Shown here piece by piece: positions 17,899 to 27,015 of a stretch of DNA of 64,000 nucleotides. The position numbers and the translations under genes are program-made. Under the pieces are notes generated by a model, which saw nothing but the letters and a program-made list of their open reading frames with translations, did no database searches and was not told the DNA's origin. The stretch's first letter is position 1. Every line of letters begins with the position of its first letter. This stretch comes from Mycobacteroides chelonae (GTDB lineage Bacteria > Actinomycetota > Actinomycetes > Mycobacteriales > Mycobacteriaceae): assembly GCA_014204435.1 (NCBI GenBank), contig JACHLF010000004.1, positions 124,001-188,000 on the forward strand. The letters run 5' to 3'.

Positions 17899-19187
17899 TC
17901 CTCGTCGCCGAAGTCGACGTTCCAGCCCATGGACTTGTAGCGGCGCTTCTCGGACTCGCGGCGCTGCTTTTCGGCACGTTCGTGCTCACTCCAGTCGCCG
18001 ATGACGCCGGGAGACGCCTTGGGCAGGTCGCCGAACAGTTCGTTGCCGTTGTCCCAGTTGATGAGGAACTCCGGGGTCTGGTGTTCGTCGTCGTCTTCGC
18101 CCTTGCCGCCGTGGCCGTGGGCGCCGCCCATGGGGGCCATGCCCATGCCGCCCATGCCGATTCCACCGCCACGGATTCCTGCGCCACCGATGCCAGCTGG
18201 GTTGGTGCCGCCAGCTGCCGGTCCGGGAACTCCTGGGCCACCGCGCAATGCGCCTGGGCCGCTGAGGGTTCCGGTGCCCGAGCCTGAGCCCGATGGCGAG
18301 TTGTAGCCTGCTGAGGTGGTGGTGCCGGGCGCCAGGCCGGAGCCGTCCTTGCCCAGGCCGCCCGCGAGGCCGCTGAGCGCATTGCCCAGGCCACTGCCCG
18401 AGCCGCCCGAGCCGCTTTGGGGGCTGCCGCCGCCTGCGCCGCTGCCGCCACCTGAACCCGCGCCTTGGCCTTGCCCTTGACCGCCCGAGCCGTCGCTGAA
18501 GGCGGGCTTGGTGTCCTTGTCGGCAAGGCCATTGGTGAGCTTGCTCAAATCACCCGAGCCCTGTCCGCCTGTACCGCCGTTCTGGCCGCTTCCACCGGTG
18601 TTGTTGCCGCCGCCGGTGCCGGTGCCTTCGGGACGATGTGTGGGCTCTTGCAGCGTGATGTTCCCCGGATTGTTGCCCTGTGGGGGACGAACATCGGTGA
18701 CGTTATCGCCCTCGCGCACCACTGGTTCGCTGAACAGGCCGACCATCTGAAGGCGTGCAAAGAACTGCTCTTGGTTTTTCCGCTGTTGTATGACTGCGTC
18801 CGACGATCCCGACTTCTTGAGCTGCGAGACCTGGGCGTCGGACATCGGCGGCTCGATGCTCCGCTTGGCGGCGCTCATCGCGTCGGCAAGCGGTGGCATT
18901 CTGTCGGCCACGTGCCGAATGCTGATGATGCCTCTCTCCGAGGCCCGGAAATACTCGGACATGTTGGCCTGTAGGGATTTCGCGGCCGCCCCACGCCAGT
19001 CCTCGACCAGCATGCCCTGCACCTTGCCGCCGAGCGTGTGCATGATGTCGCCCAGCTGCTCGGCGATGCTGTTGATCGATTCCTGGGCCGCTTGCGGGCT
19101 GCCGGTCTGGAATGCCTGGGCGGCGTTGTAGATCGACTGGTGGTCGTGGCCTTCCCAGTGTTCCTTCTCGATCTGCTTCTTCCCCAT
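17895..19187 (-). CDS. Gly-rich WxG-type T7SS-associated protein (EspB/PPE-like layout)
   Basis: 430 residues in three parts. The N-terminal ~165 residues are helical with a WRG turn at 64-66 and no signal peptide. A low-complexity Gly/Ser/Pro region (about 190-360) is rich in GSGG and GMGGMGMAP repeats. The last ~60 residues are charged (INWDNGNELFGD, RAEKQRRESEKRRYKSM) and end in NVDFGDED. This layout recalls EspB and PPE-type secreted proteins. AGGAGGAG lies just before the ATG. It is the last gene of the minus-strand cluster that starts at 23905. Secretion and function are inferred. Confidence 0.65.
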   Translation of the reverse strand: MGKKQIEKEHWEGHDHQSIYNAAQAFQTGSPQAAQESINSIAEQLGDIMHTLGGKVQGMLVEDWRGAAAKSLQANMSEYFRASERGIISIRHVADRMPPLADAMSAAKRSIEPPMSDAQVSQLKKSGSSDAVIQQRKNQEQFFARLQMVGLFSEPVVREGDNVTDVRPPQGNNPGNITLQEPTHRPEGTGTGGGNNTGGSGQNGGTGGQGSGDLSKLTNGLADKDTKPAFSDGSGGQGQGQGAGSGGGSGAGGGSPQSGSGGSGSGLGNALSGLAGGLGKDGSGLAPGTTTSAGYNSPSGSGSGTGTLSGPGALRGGPGVPGPAAGGTNPAGIGGAGIRGGGIGMGGMGMAPMGGAHGHGGKGEDDDEHQTPEFLINWDNGNELFGDLPKASPGVIGDWSEHERAEKQRRESEKRRYKSMGWNVDFGDED

Positions 19188-19214
19188 GTCTTCTCCTCCT
19201 GAAAACGGCTGGCT

Positions 19215-19799
19215 CTAAGGTATTTTCGGCTCGATCTGCTTCATGATCTGCAGGGCTAGCGGGCATTGGTCGTAGTGCTGCTCGGTGAGGTCGAGATTCA
19301 GATCGACCTGGACAGCGGCGATTGCTTGTTGCGACTGGATGCCTACAGAGCAGCCAATCCAATTTTTGTCGTGAAGTAGCCAGCCGGGACGTGAACCAAT
19401 CTGGACGCGCTCTTGTCGGTCGAATCGGCCGTTTGGTTGTTCGAATTGCGCAAGCGAGCCTTTTACCGCGTAGATTTTAATACCCCATTTAGGTCCGTTC
19501 CAGATGCAGCCGCGAACACGCTGACCAAACGCCGTGGTGTGTGCGTCGCGCTTTTCAGGCTTGACTTCCCACGTTGCAGTGTCGGCGTCGGTGATGGCAG
19601 TACATGGATCGAAGGTTGTCCCTTTTACTGGGTCGCTATCGGTATTTATCGTTGGGGAAGTCACGCTGGCGGATGACGAAGGCGGACTAGAGGGGGTTGA
19701 CGTCGATTTTGTAGTGGGCGTTCCTTGGATTCCGTTGTGAGCACATCCGATGAGGAGTGCAGTCGAAACGGCAACAACGGCGATCCACTTCATCTTCAT
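19215..19799 (-). CDS. DUF3558 lipoprotein
   Basis: 194 residues with lipobox LIGC (cysteine at residue 19), a Thr/Ser-rich spacer, and a DUF3558 domain shown by FDPCTAITDADTATWEV, GCIWNGPKWGIKIYAV and a conserved late DQCPLAL. The pattern of paired cysteines is typical. AGGAAG precedes the start. These lipoproteins are common in actinobacteria, often near T7SS or cell-wall genes, with no established function. Member of the minus-strand T7SS-like cluster, between an ESX-like gene and the Gly-rich protein. Confidence 0.8.
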   Translation of the reverse strand: MKMKWIAVVAVSTALLIGCAHNGIQGTPTTKSTSTPSSPPSSSASVTSPTINTDSDPVKGTTFDPCTAITDADTATWEVKPEKRDAHTTAFGQRVRGCIWNGPKWGIKIYAVKGSLAQFEQPNGRFDRQERVQIGSRPGWLLHDKNWIGCSVGIQSQQAIAAVQVDLNLDLTEQHYDQCPLALQIMKQIEPKIP

Positions 19800-19820
19800 G
19801 GTTCCAGTCTTCCTGACCTG

Positions 19821-20216
19821 TCAGCTGCTTTTGGGCGGCGGGTAGACGCCCAAGCCGTTGCTGTCGATGGTGTCTCCCTTGAGCTGCTCGAAGGATTCGG
19901 CGTTTCGGTGCTCGGTGTTGTCGTATTCGTTCTGCGCGACCTTGGCCCACTCTGCCCACGTCTTCACAGTCTTGATATGCGCCGCGATGACGGCGACAAC
20001 TGAGTCTGAGTCAGCTGTTACCAATTCGTTCAGGGCGGTGTTCCAGGAGGAACCCTCAGCACAGGAACCCATACCGACATCGAAGGCAAACGAGTTCGCC
20101 TCCTGACGGAGTGCTTCGAGCTTGTCGACTGCGGCACTGAACTCCTGGGACACCTTTGTCGCGGCGCCCGGCGCTAGGTGCAGTTCGTTCATGTCGAGCC
20201 CTGATTCTCCGGGCAT
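19821..20216 (-). CDS. ESX-like helical T7SS-associated protein
   Basis: 131 residues, mainly helical, starting MPGESGLDMNELHLAPGAAT. The ATG at 20216 has a GAGGGGAG site upstream. The segment EGSSWNTALNELVTADSDSV contains a Trp in the expected turn region but not an exact WxG. The C-terminal half ends in a Pro-rich GVYPPPKSS. No signal peptide is present. By content and by its neighbours it is probably an ESX/EspC-type substrate or partner, but the family match is weak. Confidence 0.6.
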   Translation of the reverse strand: MPGESGLDMNELHLAPGAATKVSQEFSAAVDKLEALRQEANSFAFDVGMGSCAEGSSWNTALNELVTADSDSVVAVIAAHIKTVKTWAEWAKVAQNEYDNTEHRNAESFEQLKGDTIDSNGLGVYPPPKSS

Positions 20217-20333
20217 GGACGCTCCCCTCGCTGGTCGTGCGGACATGTTTGCCCTACTTATAGCTACGACGCTAGGGCACGCGATTCGGTTCCGTGTTTC
20301 TTAAACGATTTGAAACAGCAGCTTGAGGAGCTG

Positions 20334-21209
20334 TTAGGTGCCCGCTGCAGGCCAGCCGGGATCAGCGGGCAGAGTCGGGAAGTCGCTGCGAGGGTGATCG
20401 CCGACCGTAATGAAGTTGCCCTGTCCTGTGAGAAGGTCAGGAGCCCTCTCGCCGCAGGCGTTGAGAGTGAGGCGAAAGTCATCCAGTGGCCAATCTGACC
20501 GCTGATCCATCCAGGTTGCGATGCCCAGGCTGTCTGCCGCGCGGATTTTCCAGCCGCCGAATATGTCGGTCGAGGGATTGGGTGCGCTCCCGTGTTGAGG
20601 CGCTCTGGTCGGATCCGGTTCGAACGGGGGTGGCGGGGTAATGGTGATCCGGACAGCCAAGGTGCCGACGCCGGCGCGTACTGACCACATTGAATTCGAG
20701 GGAAGTCGGTTCGGGTAGCGGTATTGACCATTCGGTAGTCGCACTCCAGTGCCCGTATCCCATACACACACTTTTGCGGTGTATCCCGACGTTGAGTCGC
20801 CGGTCAAGGACAGTATGTGTTCTCGCCAGGTGCCTACGATCGGAGTCGTAGTCTGGAAGCCGCGGCTCTCCAGTTGCGAGTCGCCGGTTACGAGCGGCCG
20901 TATCAGCGGACTGACATTTGGGCCGTTTTGCGGAACGGCGCGCTCGAAGCCAGGGTAGTAGTACGCAGGGTTGGCCATGAGTCCGCCGACTACATAAGAC
21001 TCGCGGTAGGCGCGGACGATTACGGCGGGGCCGGTCAGCAGATCGATGCCAGGCTCGGCAGACCAGCGAATACGCAGGTCCTTAGTGAGCCCGGTAAACG
21101 GGATCGGTGGCTGCTCAGTGGGCGTGCAACCCGCCGACATCGAAACAATCGTTGCCAGCAAGCCGAACAGTACGCGGACCCCGGCGTGCCTCTTCCGAGG
21201 GTGCGTCAT
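20334..21209 (-). CDS. Putative lipoprotein coupled to the TPR-region protein
   Basis: 291 residues with a signal sequence and lipobox-like SAGC (cysteine near residue 28). The mature domain holds several aromatic segments (NPAYYYPGFERAV, YTAKVCVWDTGTGV, IFGGWKIRAADSLG) and a late Cys (LNACGERAP). The ATG overlaps the stop of the upstream 782-aa gene by four bases, so the two are translated together. Adjacent to a candidate secreted effector, it may be an immunity, receptor or docking lipoprotein; this is inference only. Confidence 0.65.
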   Translation of the reverse strand: MTHPRKRHAGVRVLFGLLATIVSMSAGCTPTEQPPIPFTGLTKDLRIRWSAEPGIDLLTGPAVIVRAYRESYVVGGLMANPAYYYPGFERAVPQNGPNVSPLIRPLVTGDSQLESRGFQTTTPIVGTWREHILSLTGDSTSGYTAKVCVWDTGTGVRLPNGQYRYPNRLPSNSMWSVRAGVGTLAVRITITPPPPFEPDPTRAPQHGSAPNPSTDIFGGWKIRAADSLGIATWMDQRSDWPLDDFRLTLNACGERAPDLLTGQGNFITVGDHPRSDFPTLPADPGWPAAGT

Positions 21210-23554
21210 TCGGTTGTCTTTACAGCGTTGTTGTATGCATCAATCAGCGGCTGGGCAGAGTCTGCATCCCCTGGTACCCGGCGAAGGGCTTCATTGACCA
21301 TGGTGTGGTATTTATCTGAAGTCAGGTGCTCGTAAACGGGGCGATCGTCCGGTCCCTTCATCTGTCGCAATTCCTCCAAGGTGCCCACTCGCATTATTCC
21401 CGGGTGTTTGGGGTCTGGCACGAGCATATTCGGCGGGAACTGTTCGGGCCGTAGGACTCCCGTGGCCGAGTATGCGTTCAGCAGTTGTTGCTGGCCGTAC
21501 GCCGGATTCAAATTCGGTACCGTTGTGTTTGCGGGCTGGCCGGGCTCGGGCGCCTTCCCAACGATGCTGTCCTTGAGAGCGTCGGACATGATTCCAAAAG
21601 GAGTGGCTGCTTCCGCCGGTATCGGCAGGATCTTGGTGATGGCGCCGTATGCGGTCTCTTTCAGCCTCTGTAGATCCTTAGCGTATTGCTCCTTAGAGAC
21701 CGTGTCAGCCTTGTGCTGTGCATCATTGCCTGCGGCCAATCCTGCGTCTGCCAGGCCACGGAATCTCCCAGCCTGATCCAGGTCGCCGATTTCGCCTACA
21801 CCAGAATGCTTTACCGCTTCTGCATAGTGGTTCGTGGCCATGACCGAGTCCCCGTAGAGCGCGCCACCTAGCGTGGTGGCTGCCTCCGCATTCGTGCTCA
21901 GCACCTTGAACAGTGCCTTGGCCTGCGGCATGGAACCATTGCCAATGGCGTCATCGGTATCCAAAGCATTGTCGAAACCTGGAGTGCTGCCGAATATTGC
22001 GGGATCGCCGCCACCGATGGCGGCTGTGTATGGCGCCAGGCCCCAGGCCATGCCTTTCACCAAATCAGGGCTGAGTTGGCCGAGTGTCTTCGTTCCTTGG
22101 CCGAGGCATTGGTTGTCGTTGGCGGGCAGCGCGTTCAATTCCTTATGTTCCGCGATGTAGCTGGCGTAAGCACGAGCGGTCTCACCTGACACCTGAGCCT
22201 GCTCTTGGGACACGCCCGGTCCCACATGCGCTGAATCGTGGGTCCAGCTCATCAGGCTTCCTGCCGCCTTGCCGCCATCAGTGAACTGGTGGTGCGTCAG
22301 ATCACCCAGGAACTGGTCGTTGCGCTTGCCGTCGGGGTTCACCATCATGTCGTGATCAACGACATGATCCCGGCCGGCCGACGAGAAAATGTTCTGAATT
22401 GTTGAATCCGCAGCCCCTTCATGGCTGTCGTTGTTTTGGTTCTCGAAATGCAAAATATCTACACCGCGTTGCATGAGCTTGCGATCTAGCTCGGTGCCGT
22501 TTTGGAAACCGGGATCTCCGTCTTTGATGACATCCGACAGCCTGTCTAGATTGCCAAGCGTCGAGCCCTGGGTTACAGGTGCTGTTCCCTGTCCGGGTCC
22601 CTGTGGAACATAGCTGAACCCAGGTGACTTGTCGTTCAGCAGGTTCTGGACAGAGGTGGGCAGCTTGTCATACCCGCCCGTCGTGAGCTCGGTGGTGGAG
22701 CCCTGTGCGCCGGGGCGTAATTCGGTCTTCGCGTAGCCGTACTGGTTGGAACCCATCATCTGCAGCGCGTTACCGATAATGCTCTTGTTGTTGCCCAAGC
22801 GCCGCTCGGCCCGGTGAATGTCCTCGACCGACATCCCATGCATCTGCGCCTGCAGCTGTCCTAACACCTGCTGCTGCGAACGCGTCAACTGCACCGGCCT
22901 GCCCGCGTCGCGGTCGGCGATCTGCTCCGGGCTCAGGATCGATGCCGCCTGAACGCGCGCCTTCTGCTCGTCCGTGGCTGTACCGGCGAGAACGTCGTGG
23001 ACATCGCGTTCGGCTTGCTCGGGGCTCCCCTCGGCGATTTGCTTCTCGGCCATGGTGTGACCGCCAGTGCCCTCATCGAGCACGCGAGCCAGCGAGTCGT
23101 CCAACATCTCACCTCGCGCAACGAGGCCCGTCACCCGCTGCTGGAGATCCTTCAGTTTGTCGATGACCTTCTGCAGCTGTTCTTTGTTCAGCCCGCTGAT
23201 ATCCGGGGGCGTCACAGCATTGGTCTTGGGATCGATGTCCACCTTGGGGGGAGCTGCGGCGTAGGTCAGGAAGGCTCCGATGTCGTCGGCCAATGTTTGC
23301 GACTCGCCGTAGGCCTTATTGGCATGCATTGCGACATAAAGCGCCTCGAATCCCGCGGTGTCGAAGCGGGCGGCCGAGCGTTTCATCGCGTCCCTAGCGG
23401 CGTCGCCGGCATCGCCCTTCCAGGTCGACATATCGACGATCGCTTGTACCTTGTCCGCAGCCTGCTGGCTGGCTTCGCCACGCTTTGATGCGGCGTCCGC
23501 TAGCGCCTTGATCTGCGGTGGCCAATGCTGCAATTCGTCGAGCGTCATCCCCAT
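21206..23554 (-). CDS. Large WxG-type T7SS substrate with TPR-repeat-region domain
   Basis: 782 residues without signal peptide. The first ~90 residues form a helical WXG100-like unit with WKG at 45-47. A middle part (VQAASILSPEQIADRDAGRPVQL, then SVEDIHRAERRLGNNKSIIGNAL) belongs to a domain that genomes label 'TPR repeat region-containing', and resembles RVKAASLLDDKQLKDLAAGKSV of the protein at 35867-36895. A long C-terminal region has SWTHDSAHVGPG and HDMMVNPDGKRND. AGGGGG lies seven bases before ATG 23554. The next gene upstream is its EspC-like partner, 12 bases away. Function unknown; a secreted effector is the best guess. Confidence 0.7.
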   Translation of the reverse strand: MGMTLDELQHWPPQIKALADAASKRGEASQQAADKVQAIVDMSTWKGDAGDAARDAMKRSAARFDTAGFEALYVAMHANKAYGESQTLADDIGAFLTYAAAPPKVDIDPKTNAVTPPDISGLNKEQLQKVIDKLKDLQQRVTGLVARGEMLDDSLARVLDEGTGGHTMAEKQIAEGSPEQAERDVHDVLAGTATDEQKARVQAASILSPEQIADRDAGRPVQLTRSQQQVLGQLQAQMHGMSVEDIHRAERRLGNNKSIIGNALQMMGSNQYGYAKTELRPGAQGSTTELTTGGYDKLPTSVQNLLNDKSPGFSYVPQGPGQGTAPVTQGSTLGNLDRLSDVIKDGDPGFQNGTELDRKLMQRGVDILHFENQNNDSHEGAADSTIQNIFSSAGRDHVVDHDMMVNPDGKRNDQFLGDLTHHQFTDGGKAAGSLMSWTHDSAHVGPGVSQEQAQVSGETARAYASYIAEHKELNALPANDNQCLGQGTKTLGQLSPDLVKGMAWGLAPYTAAIGGGDPAIFGSTPGFDNALDTDDAIGNGSMPQAKALFKVLSTNAEAATTLGGALYGDSVMATNHYAEAVKHSGVGEIGDLDQAGRFRGLADAGLAAGNDAQHKADTVSKEQYAKDLQRLKETAYGAITKILPIPAEAATPFGIMSDALKDSIVGKAPEPGQPANTTVPNLNPAYGQQQLLNAYSATGVLRPEQFPPNMLVPDPKHPGIMRVGTLEELRQMKGPDDRPVYEHLTSDKYHTMVNEALRRVPGDADSAQPLIDAYNNAVKTTE

Positions 23555-23566
23555 ATTCGTTCCCCC

Positions 23567-23905
23567 TTAGACCGCGCTGCTTGGTCCTGCTTGCTCAATG
23601 CCCGCACGGTTGATCTCGTCCCGGGTCACGAACTTAGCCGCGGACGACCGGTGGTTGTCACCGTGGCTGGTCAGCTCGGTGTGATGGTCTGCGGATTCCT
23701 TCTCCCAGCCCGAAATCCGGCTACTCAAGGCATTGGCTGCTCGTCCTGACCCGAATCCGGCCTGGGCGTCAGTCATCGCGCGGTGTGCGGCATCGTGTGC
23801 TTCCTTCAGATCGGAAGCATGCGAATGGAGTTGGTCCGCGTGAATCTGCAGTTCGGTGGGGTCCACATGTAAGTGGCCGCCCGATGAACCGGAAACGCTC
23901 GACAT
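23567..23905 (-). CDS. EspC-like T7SS-associated small protein
   Basis: 112 residues beginning MSSVSGSSGGHLHVDPTELQ. The L-x-VD-x2-L-x3-A pattern is the same as in the small protein at 4772-5047. A central helix and GWEKESADHH follow. The ATG at 23905 is set by GAGGAGAG about eight bases upstream; the longer frame upstream is not used. No signal peptide. It is the first gene of the minus-strand cluster and the small partner of T7SS cassette B. Confidence 0.7.
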   Translation of the reverse strand: MSSVSGSSGGHLHVDPTELQIHADQLHSHASDLKEAHDAAHRAMTDAQAGFGSGRAANALSSRISGWEKESADHHTELTSHGDNHRSSAAKFVTRDEINRAGIEQAGPSSAV

Positions 23906-24027
23906 GTCTGACTCTCCTCTTTGTGGCATACATGTGCCTATATAGAGATCCGACGGGGCAAGGCTGCGTTTGGTTCCATGATCTTTCGGGGGATTGCGAG
24001 AGGGCTGCCTGCCCCACGTACCCTCGT

Positions 24028-24093
24028 TCGCCGAGCGCATACCGCACGCAGGTGAAACGCCCGAAAGGCCTGCGTGCGGTATGCGCTCGGCGA
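24028..24093. repeat. Perfect 25-bp inverted repeat between divergent T7SS and mmpL genes
   Basis: The arms 24028-24052 and 24069-24093 are exact reverse complements (inner ends GCACGCAGG and CCTGCGTGC; outer ends TCGCCGAGC and GCTCGGCGA) around a 16-base loop. The genes on the two sides point away from each other, so a simple shared terminator makes little sense. It would form a very stable hairpin in the mmpL leader if transcription starts before it. Confidence 0.8.
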
Positions 24094-24116
24094 GCAGCGT
24101 CACCACTCCTTGACCC

Positions 24117-24141
24117 GTTAACTTATCGCTGATAACTTAAC
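24117..24141 (+). promoter_or_regulatory. Palindromic operator upstream of mmpL-tetR
   Basis: GTTAACTTATC and GATAACTTAAC flank GCT; the arms are inverted repeats with one mismatch. The site ends 29 bases before the mmpL ATG in an AT-rich stretch suited to a promoter. The TetR gene overlaps mmpL downstream, so local repression by that protein is likely. Confidence 0.65.
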
Positions 24142-24170
24142 GCCGTTATTTTCCGGCGGAAGGCGTGGCG

Positions 24171-26381
24171 ATGTTGGAACGTTTGGCTCGACGGGTGATC
24201 GCGGCACCGCGCCTGGTCCTGGGCGCGGCACTGCTCATCGCCATCGCGGCCGCCATCTTCGGCGTACCGGTGACCAAGCACCTCGCCGCCGGTGGGCAGC
24301 AGGACCCCAATTCCGAGTCCGCTTATGTGACAAGAGTTCTCGCCGACAAGTTCGGCATCAGCGACCAATCGCTGGTCTTCATGCTCACCAGCGAGCAAGG
24401 TGTCAAAAGCCCGCAGATGCGCGCCGTCGCAGGCGATCTGGAACGCCAGCTCAAGGGCTCCGGCGTGGTGCTCAACCTGACCTCGGCATGGACAGCGCCG
24501 CCGCCGGTGGCCGAAGAGCTCATCGGCACTGACGGTAAGTCGGGGATGATCGTCGCCGGTCTGACCGGAGGCGAGAACGACGCCCAGAAGCATGCGGCCA
24601 CGCTCATCAAATCGCTCGCCGTCGATCGCGATGGCGTATCGGTCACTGCGGGTGGTGTCGCCACGCTCTACAACCAGATCGTCACGCAGTCCGAGAAGGA
24701 TCTGTTGGTCATGGAATCGATCGCGATTCCGATCAGCTTCGTGGTGTTGGTCTGGATCTTCGGCGGTCTCTACGCCGCCCTGCTCCCCCTTGTCGTGGGC
24801 GTCTTCTCCATCGTCGGGGCCATGTCGATCCTGCGCGGTCTGACCTACGTCACCGACGTTTCGGTGTTCGCCCTGAATCTTGCTGTGGCAATGGGATTGG
24901 CGCTCGCCATCGACTATTCGCTGCTGATCATCAGCCGCTATCGCGAGGAGGTGAGCGCAGGCAAGCCCCGCGACGAAGCGCTGGTGCTGACCATGGCCAC
25001 CGCGGGCCGCACCGTGCTCTTCTCGGCGCTGACGGTTGCCCTCGCGTTGGTGGCGCTGATCTTGTTCCCGATGTACTTCCTCAAGTCGTTCGGGTACGCC
25101 GGTGTGGCCGTGGTGTTCGTCGGCGCGATCGCGGCGCTCGTCATCGTGCCGGCTGTGGTGACCTTGCTGGGCGATCGGATCGACGCCCTCGACGTGCGCC
25201 GCCTCATCCGCAAGATTCTGGGCAGGCCCGAGCCGGTGGCAAAGGCCGTCACCGACACCTTCTGGTATCGCACCACCAAACAGGTTATGGCGCGGGCGGT
25301 TCCGATAGCCATTGTCATTGTCACGGCACTGGTAGTTCTCGGGCTGCCGTTCCTCGACGGCAAATTCGGGTTCCCGGATGATCGGGTGCTCCCCGCATCG
25401 GCCTCGGTGCACCAGGTGGGTAACGAGATGCGGCGCAACTTCAACAACAACAGCTCCACCAACTTGTCGGTCATCGCCGAGGGTGTCGGCGCGCTGCCGC
25501 AGCAGGAGATCGACCAGTACGCCACGAACCTCTCGAAGATCGAAGACGTCAAGGAGGTGGCCGCGCCGACCGGCGCCTTCATTCGTGGCATGAAAGTCGG
25601 CCCGCCGTCGAGTGCCACCGGAATCAAGAATGGGACAGCGCTTTTCACGGTCCAGACGGGTGCCAAGCCTTATACCGATGCCGCCGACCTTCAGCTCGAC
25701 GCCATCCACGCACTTCCCGGCCCGGGCGACGTCACCGTCAAGATCGGCGGAGGAGCACAACTGGACCGTGACGCCGTCGACGGCATCGTGCACAAGCTGC
25801 CGTTGGTGCTGGCGATCATCGCGGTTGTCACCTTCGCGCTGTTGTTCCTGTTGACGGGCTCGGTGGTGCTGCCGCTCAAGGCGCTTGTTCTGAACGTGCT
25901 GTCGCTCACGGCGACCTTTGGGGCGCTGATCTGGATCTTCCAGGAAGGTCACCTGGGCGGGTTTGGAACCGAAGTGACCGGCACCATTGTCGCCACCATG
26001 CCGATGCTGTTGTTCTGTATCGCGTTTGGGCTGTCGATGGACTACGAGGTGTTCCTCATCTCGCGCATCCGCGAGTACTGGATGGCTTCCGGGCGTACGC
26101 GTGCCGACAACGATGAGGCCGTAGCCCTCGGGGTGGCCCGTACCGGTCGGGTGGTCACCGCGGCCGCGTTGATCATGACGATCGCCTTCGCGGCGTTGAT
26201 GGCCGCACAGGTGTCCTTCATGTGCATGTTCGGTACCGGCCTGACGATCGCTATCCTGGTCGACGCCACCATCATTCGCATGCTGCTGGTGCCGTCGTTC
26301 ATGCGAATGCTGGGGCGCTTCAACTGGTGGGCGCCCAAACCGCTGGTCAAGCTGCATGAGCGAATCGGATTCAGTGACTAA
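24171..26381 (+). CDS. MMPL-family RND transporter
   Basis: A 736-residue membrane protein of the MmpL/RND superfamily, with 12 predicted helices in two blocks of six, each after an N-terminal helix and a periplasmic loop. Typical MMPL segments are LNLAVAMGLALAIDYSLLIISRYREE in the first block and GLSMDYEVFLISRIREYW in the second; each has the Asp-Tyr pair of the proton relay. Members export lipids or drugs. ATG 24171 has GGAAGG seven bases upstream; GTG 24165 is too close. A palindromic operator precedes it and an overlapping TetR gene follows. The substrate is unknown. Confidence 0.9.
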   Translation: MLERLARRVIAAPRLVLGAALLIAIAAAIFGVPVTKHLAAGGQQDPNSESAYVTRVLADKFGISDQSLVFMLTSEQGVKSPQMRAVAGDLERQLKGSGVVLNLTSAWTAPPPVAEELIGTDGKSGMIVAGLTGGENDAQKHAATLIKSLAVDRDGVSVTAGGVATLYNQIVTQSEKDLLVMESIAIPISFVVLVWIFGGLYAALLPLVVGVFSIVGAMSILRGLTYVTDVSVFALNLAVAMGLALAIDYSLLIISRYREEVSAGKPRDEALVLTMATAGRTVLFSALTVALALVALILFPMYFLKSFGYAGVAVVFVGAIAALVIVPAVVTLLGDRIDALDVRRLIRKILGRPEPVAKAVTDTFWYRTTKQVMARAVPIAIVIVTALVVLGLPFLDGKFGFPDDRVLPASASVHQVGNEMRRNFNNNSSTNLSVIAEGVGALPQQEIDQYATNLSKIEDVKEVAAPTGAFIRGMKVGPPSSATGIKNGTALFTVQTGAKPYTDAADLQLDAIHALPGPGDVTVKIGGGAQLDRDAVDGIVHKLPLVLAIIAVVTFALLFLLTGSVVLPLKALVLNVLSLTATFGALIWIFQEGHLGGFGTEVTGTIVATMPMLLFCIAFGLSMDYEVFLISRIREYWMASGRTRADNDEAVALGVARTGRVVTAAALIMTIAFAALMAAQVSFMCMFGTGLTIAILVDATIIRMLLVPSFMRMLGRFNWWAPKPLVKLHERIGFSD

Positions 26382-27015
26382 GCGTCAGCGTTCGTCTCGC
26401 GGGGAAGGCAATCAGCTCCGCGAGGAGATCATCGGGGCCGCAATTGCTTTGGTGCTGGAATCCAAGGAGCTCCGTGCGCCGTCGATTCGTGATGTGGCTC
26501 GCGAGATCGGTGTGACACCGCCATCGATCTACCTGCATTTCGCGGACAAAGACCAACTCATGGACGCGGCGTGCGGGCAGTACTACCAACAGCTGGACGA
26601 CGAGATGGTGGCCGCGGCCGTCGACCAACGGACCGCACTGGAGCGCTTACACGCGCAGGGCATGGCCTACGTCCGTTTCGCCACCGCGACGCCGCTGATG
26701 TATCGGCTGGCCACGTCCGCGCCGCCGCGCAACGACAGCGAGCTGGACGAGACATTGGTCAGCGCGGCGTTCGCGCATCTACACAAGGGTGTTCTGGAAC
26801 TCGTCGCCGAGGGCTTCTATCCGGACGGCGACACGGTGGCGATGGGTTTGCAGCTCTGGACCGCGGCGCACGGAGTTGCCTCGATGCTGGTCACCAAACC
26901 GTACCTCCCATGGGGAGATGCGGAACTGTTCGCCGACAACGCCTTACGTGTGGCCTGCCTAGGGCAGGCGGTCAGCGATATCGACCTGAGTGGTTTACTG
27001 CCCCGTCAGAAATAG
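26356..27015 (+). CDS. TetR family repressor, probably of the adjacent mmpL
   Basis: 219 residues. The N-terminal DNA-binding domain contains IRDVAREIGVTPPSIYLHFADKDQLMDAA (about residues 44-72), the classical TetR helix-turn-helix. A ligand-binding helical domain follows. The ATG lies 26 bases inside the end of mmpL, so the genes form one transcript. Together with the palindrome at 24117-24141 this suggests an autoregulated efflux operon that responds to a ligand of the transporter. Confidence 0.9.
   Translation: MSESDSVTKRQRSSRGEGNQLREEIIGAAIALVLESKELRAPSIRDVAREIGVTPPSIYLHFADKDQLMDAACGQYYQQLDDEMVAAAVDQRTALERLHAQGMAYVRFATATPLMYRLATSAPPRNDSELDETLVSAAFAHLHKGVLELVAEGFYPDGDTVAMGLQLWTAAHGVASMLVTKPYLPWGDAELFADNALRVACLGQAVSDIDLSGLLPRQK

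Noticed and set aside
17895..23905. A full ESX secretion locus
   Set aside because: Only substrate-like proteins and lipoproteins are present; no EccB, EccC, EccD or mycosin gene was found in the window.
24123..26357. 744-codon open frame antisense to the mmpL gene
   Set aside because: It mirrors the GC-rich codon structure of mmpL; its product is a His/Asp/Arg-rich string without domains.
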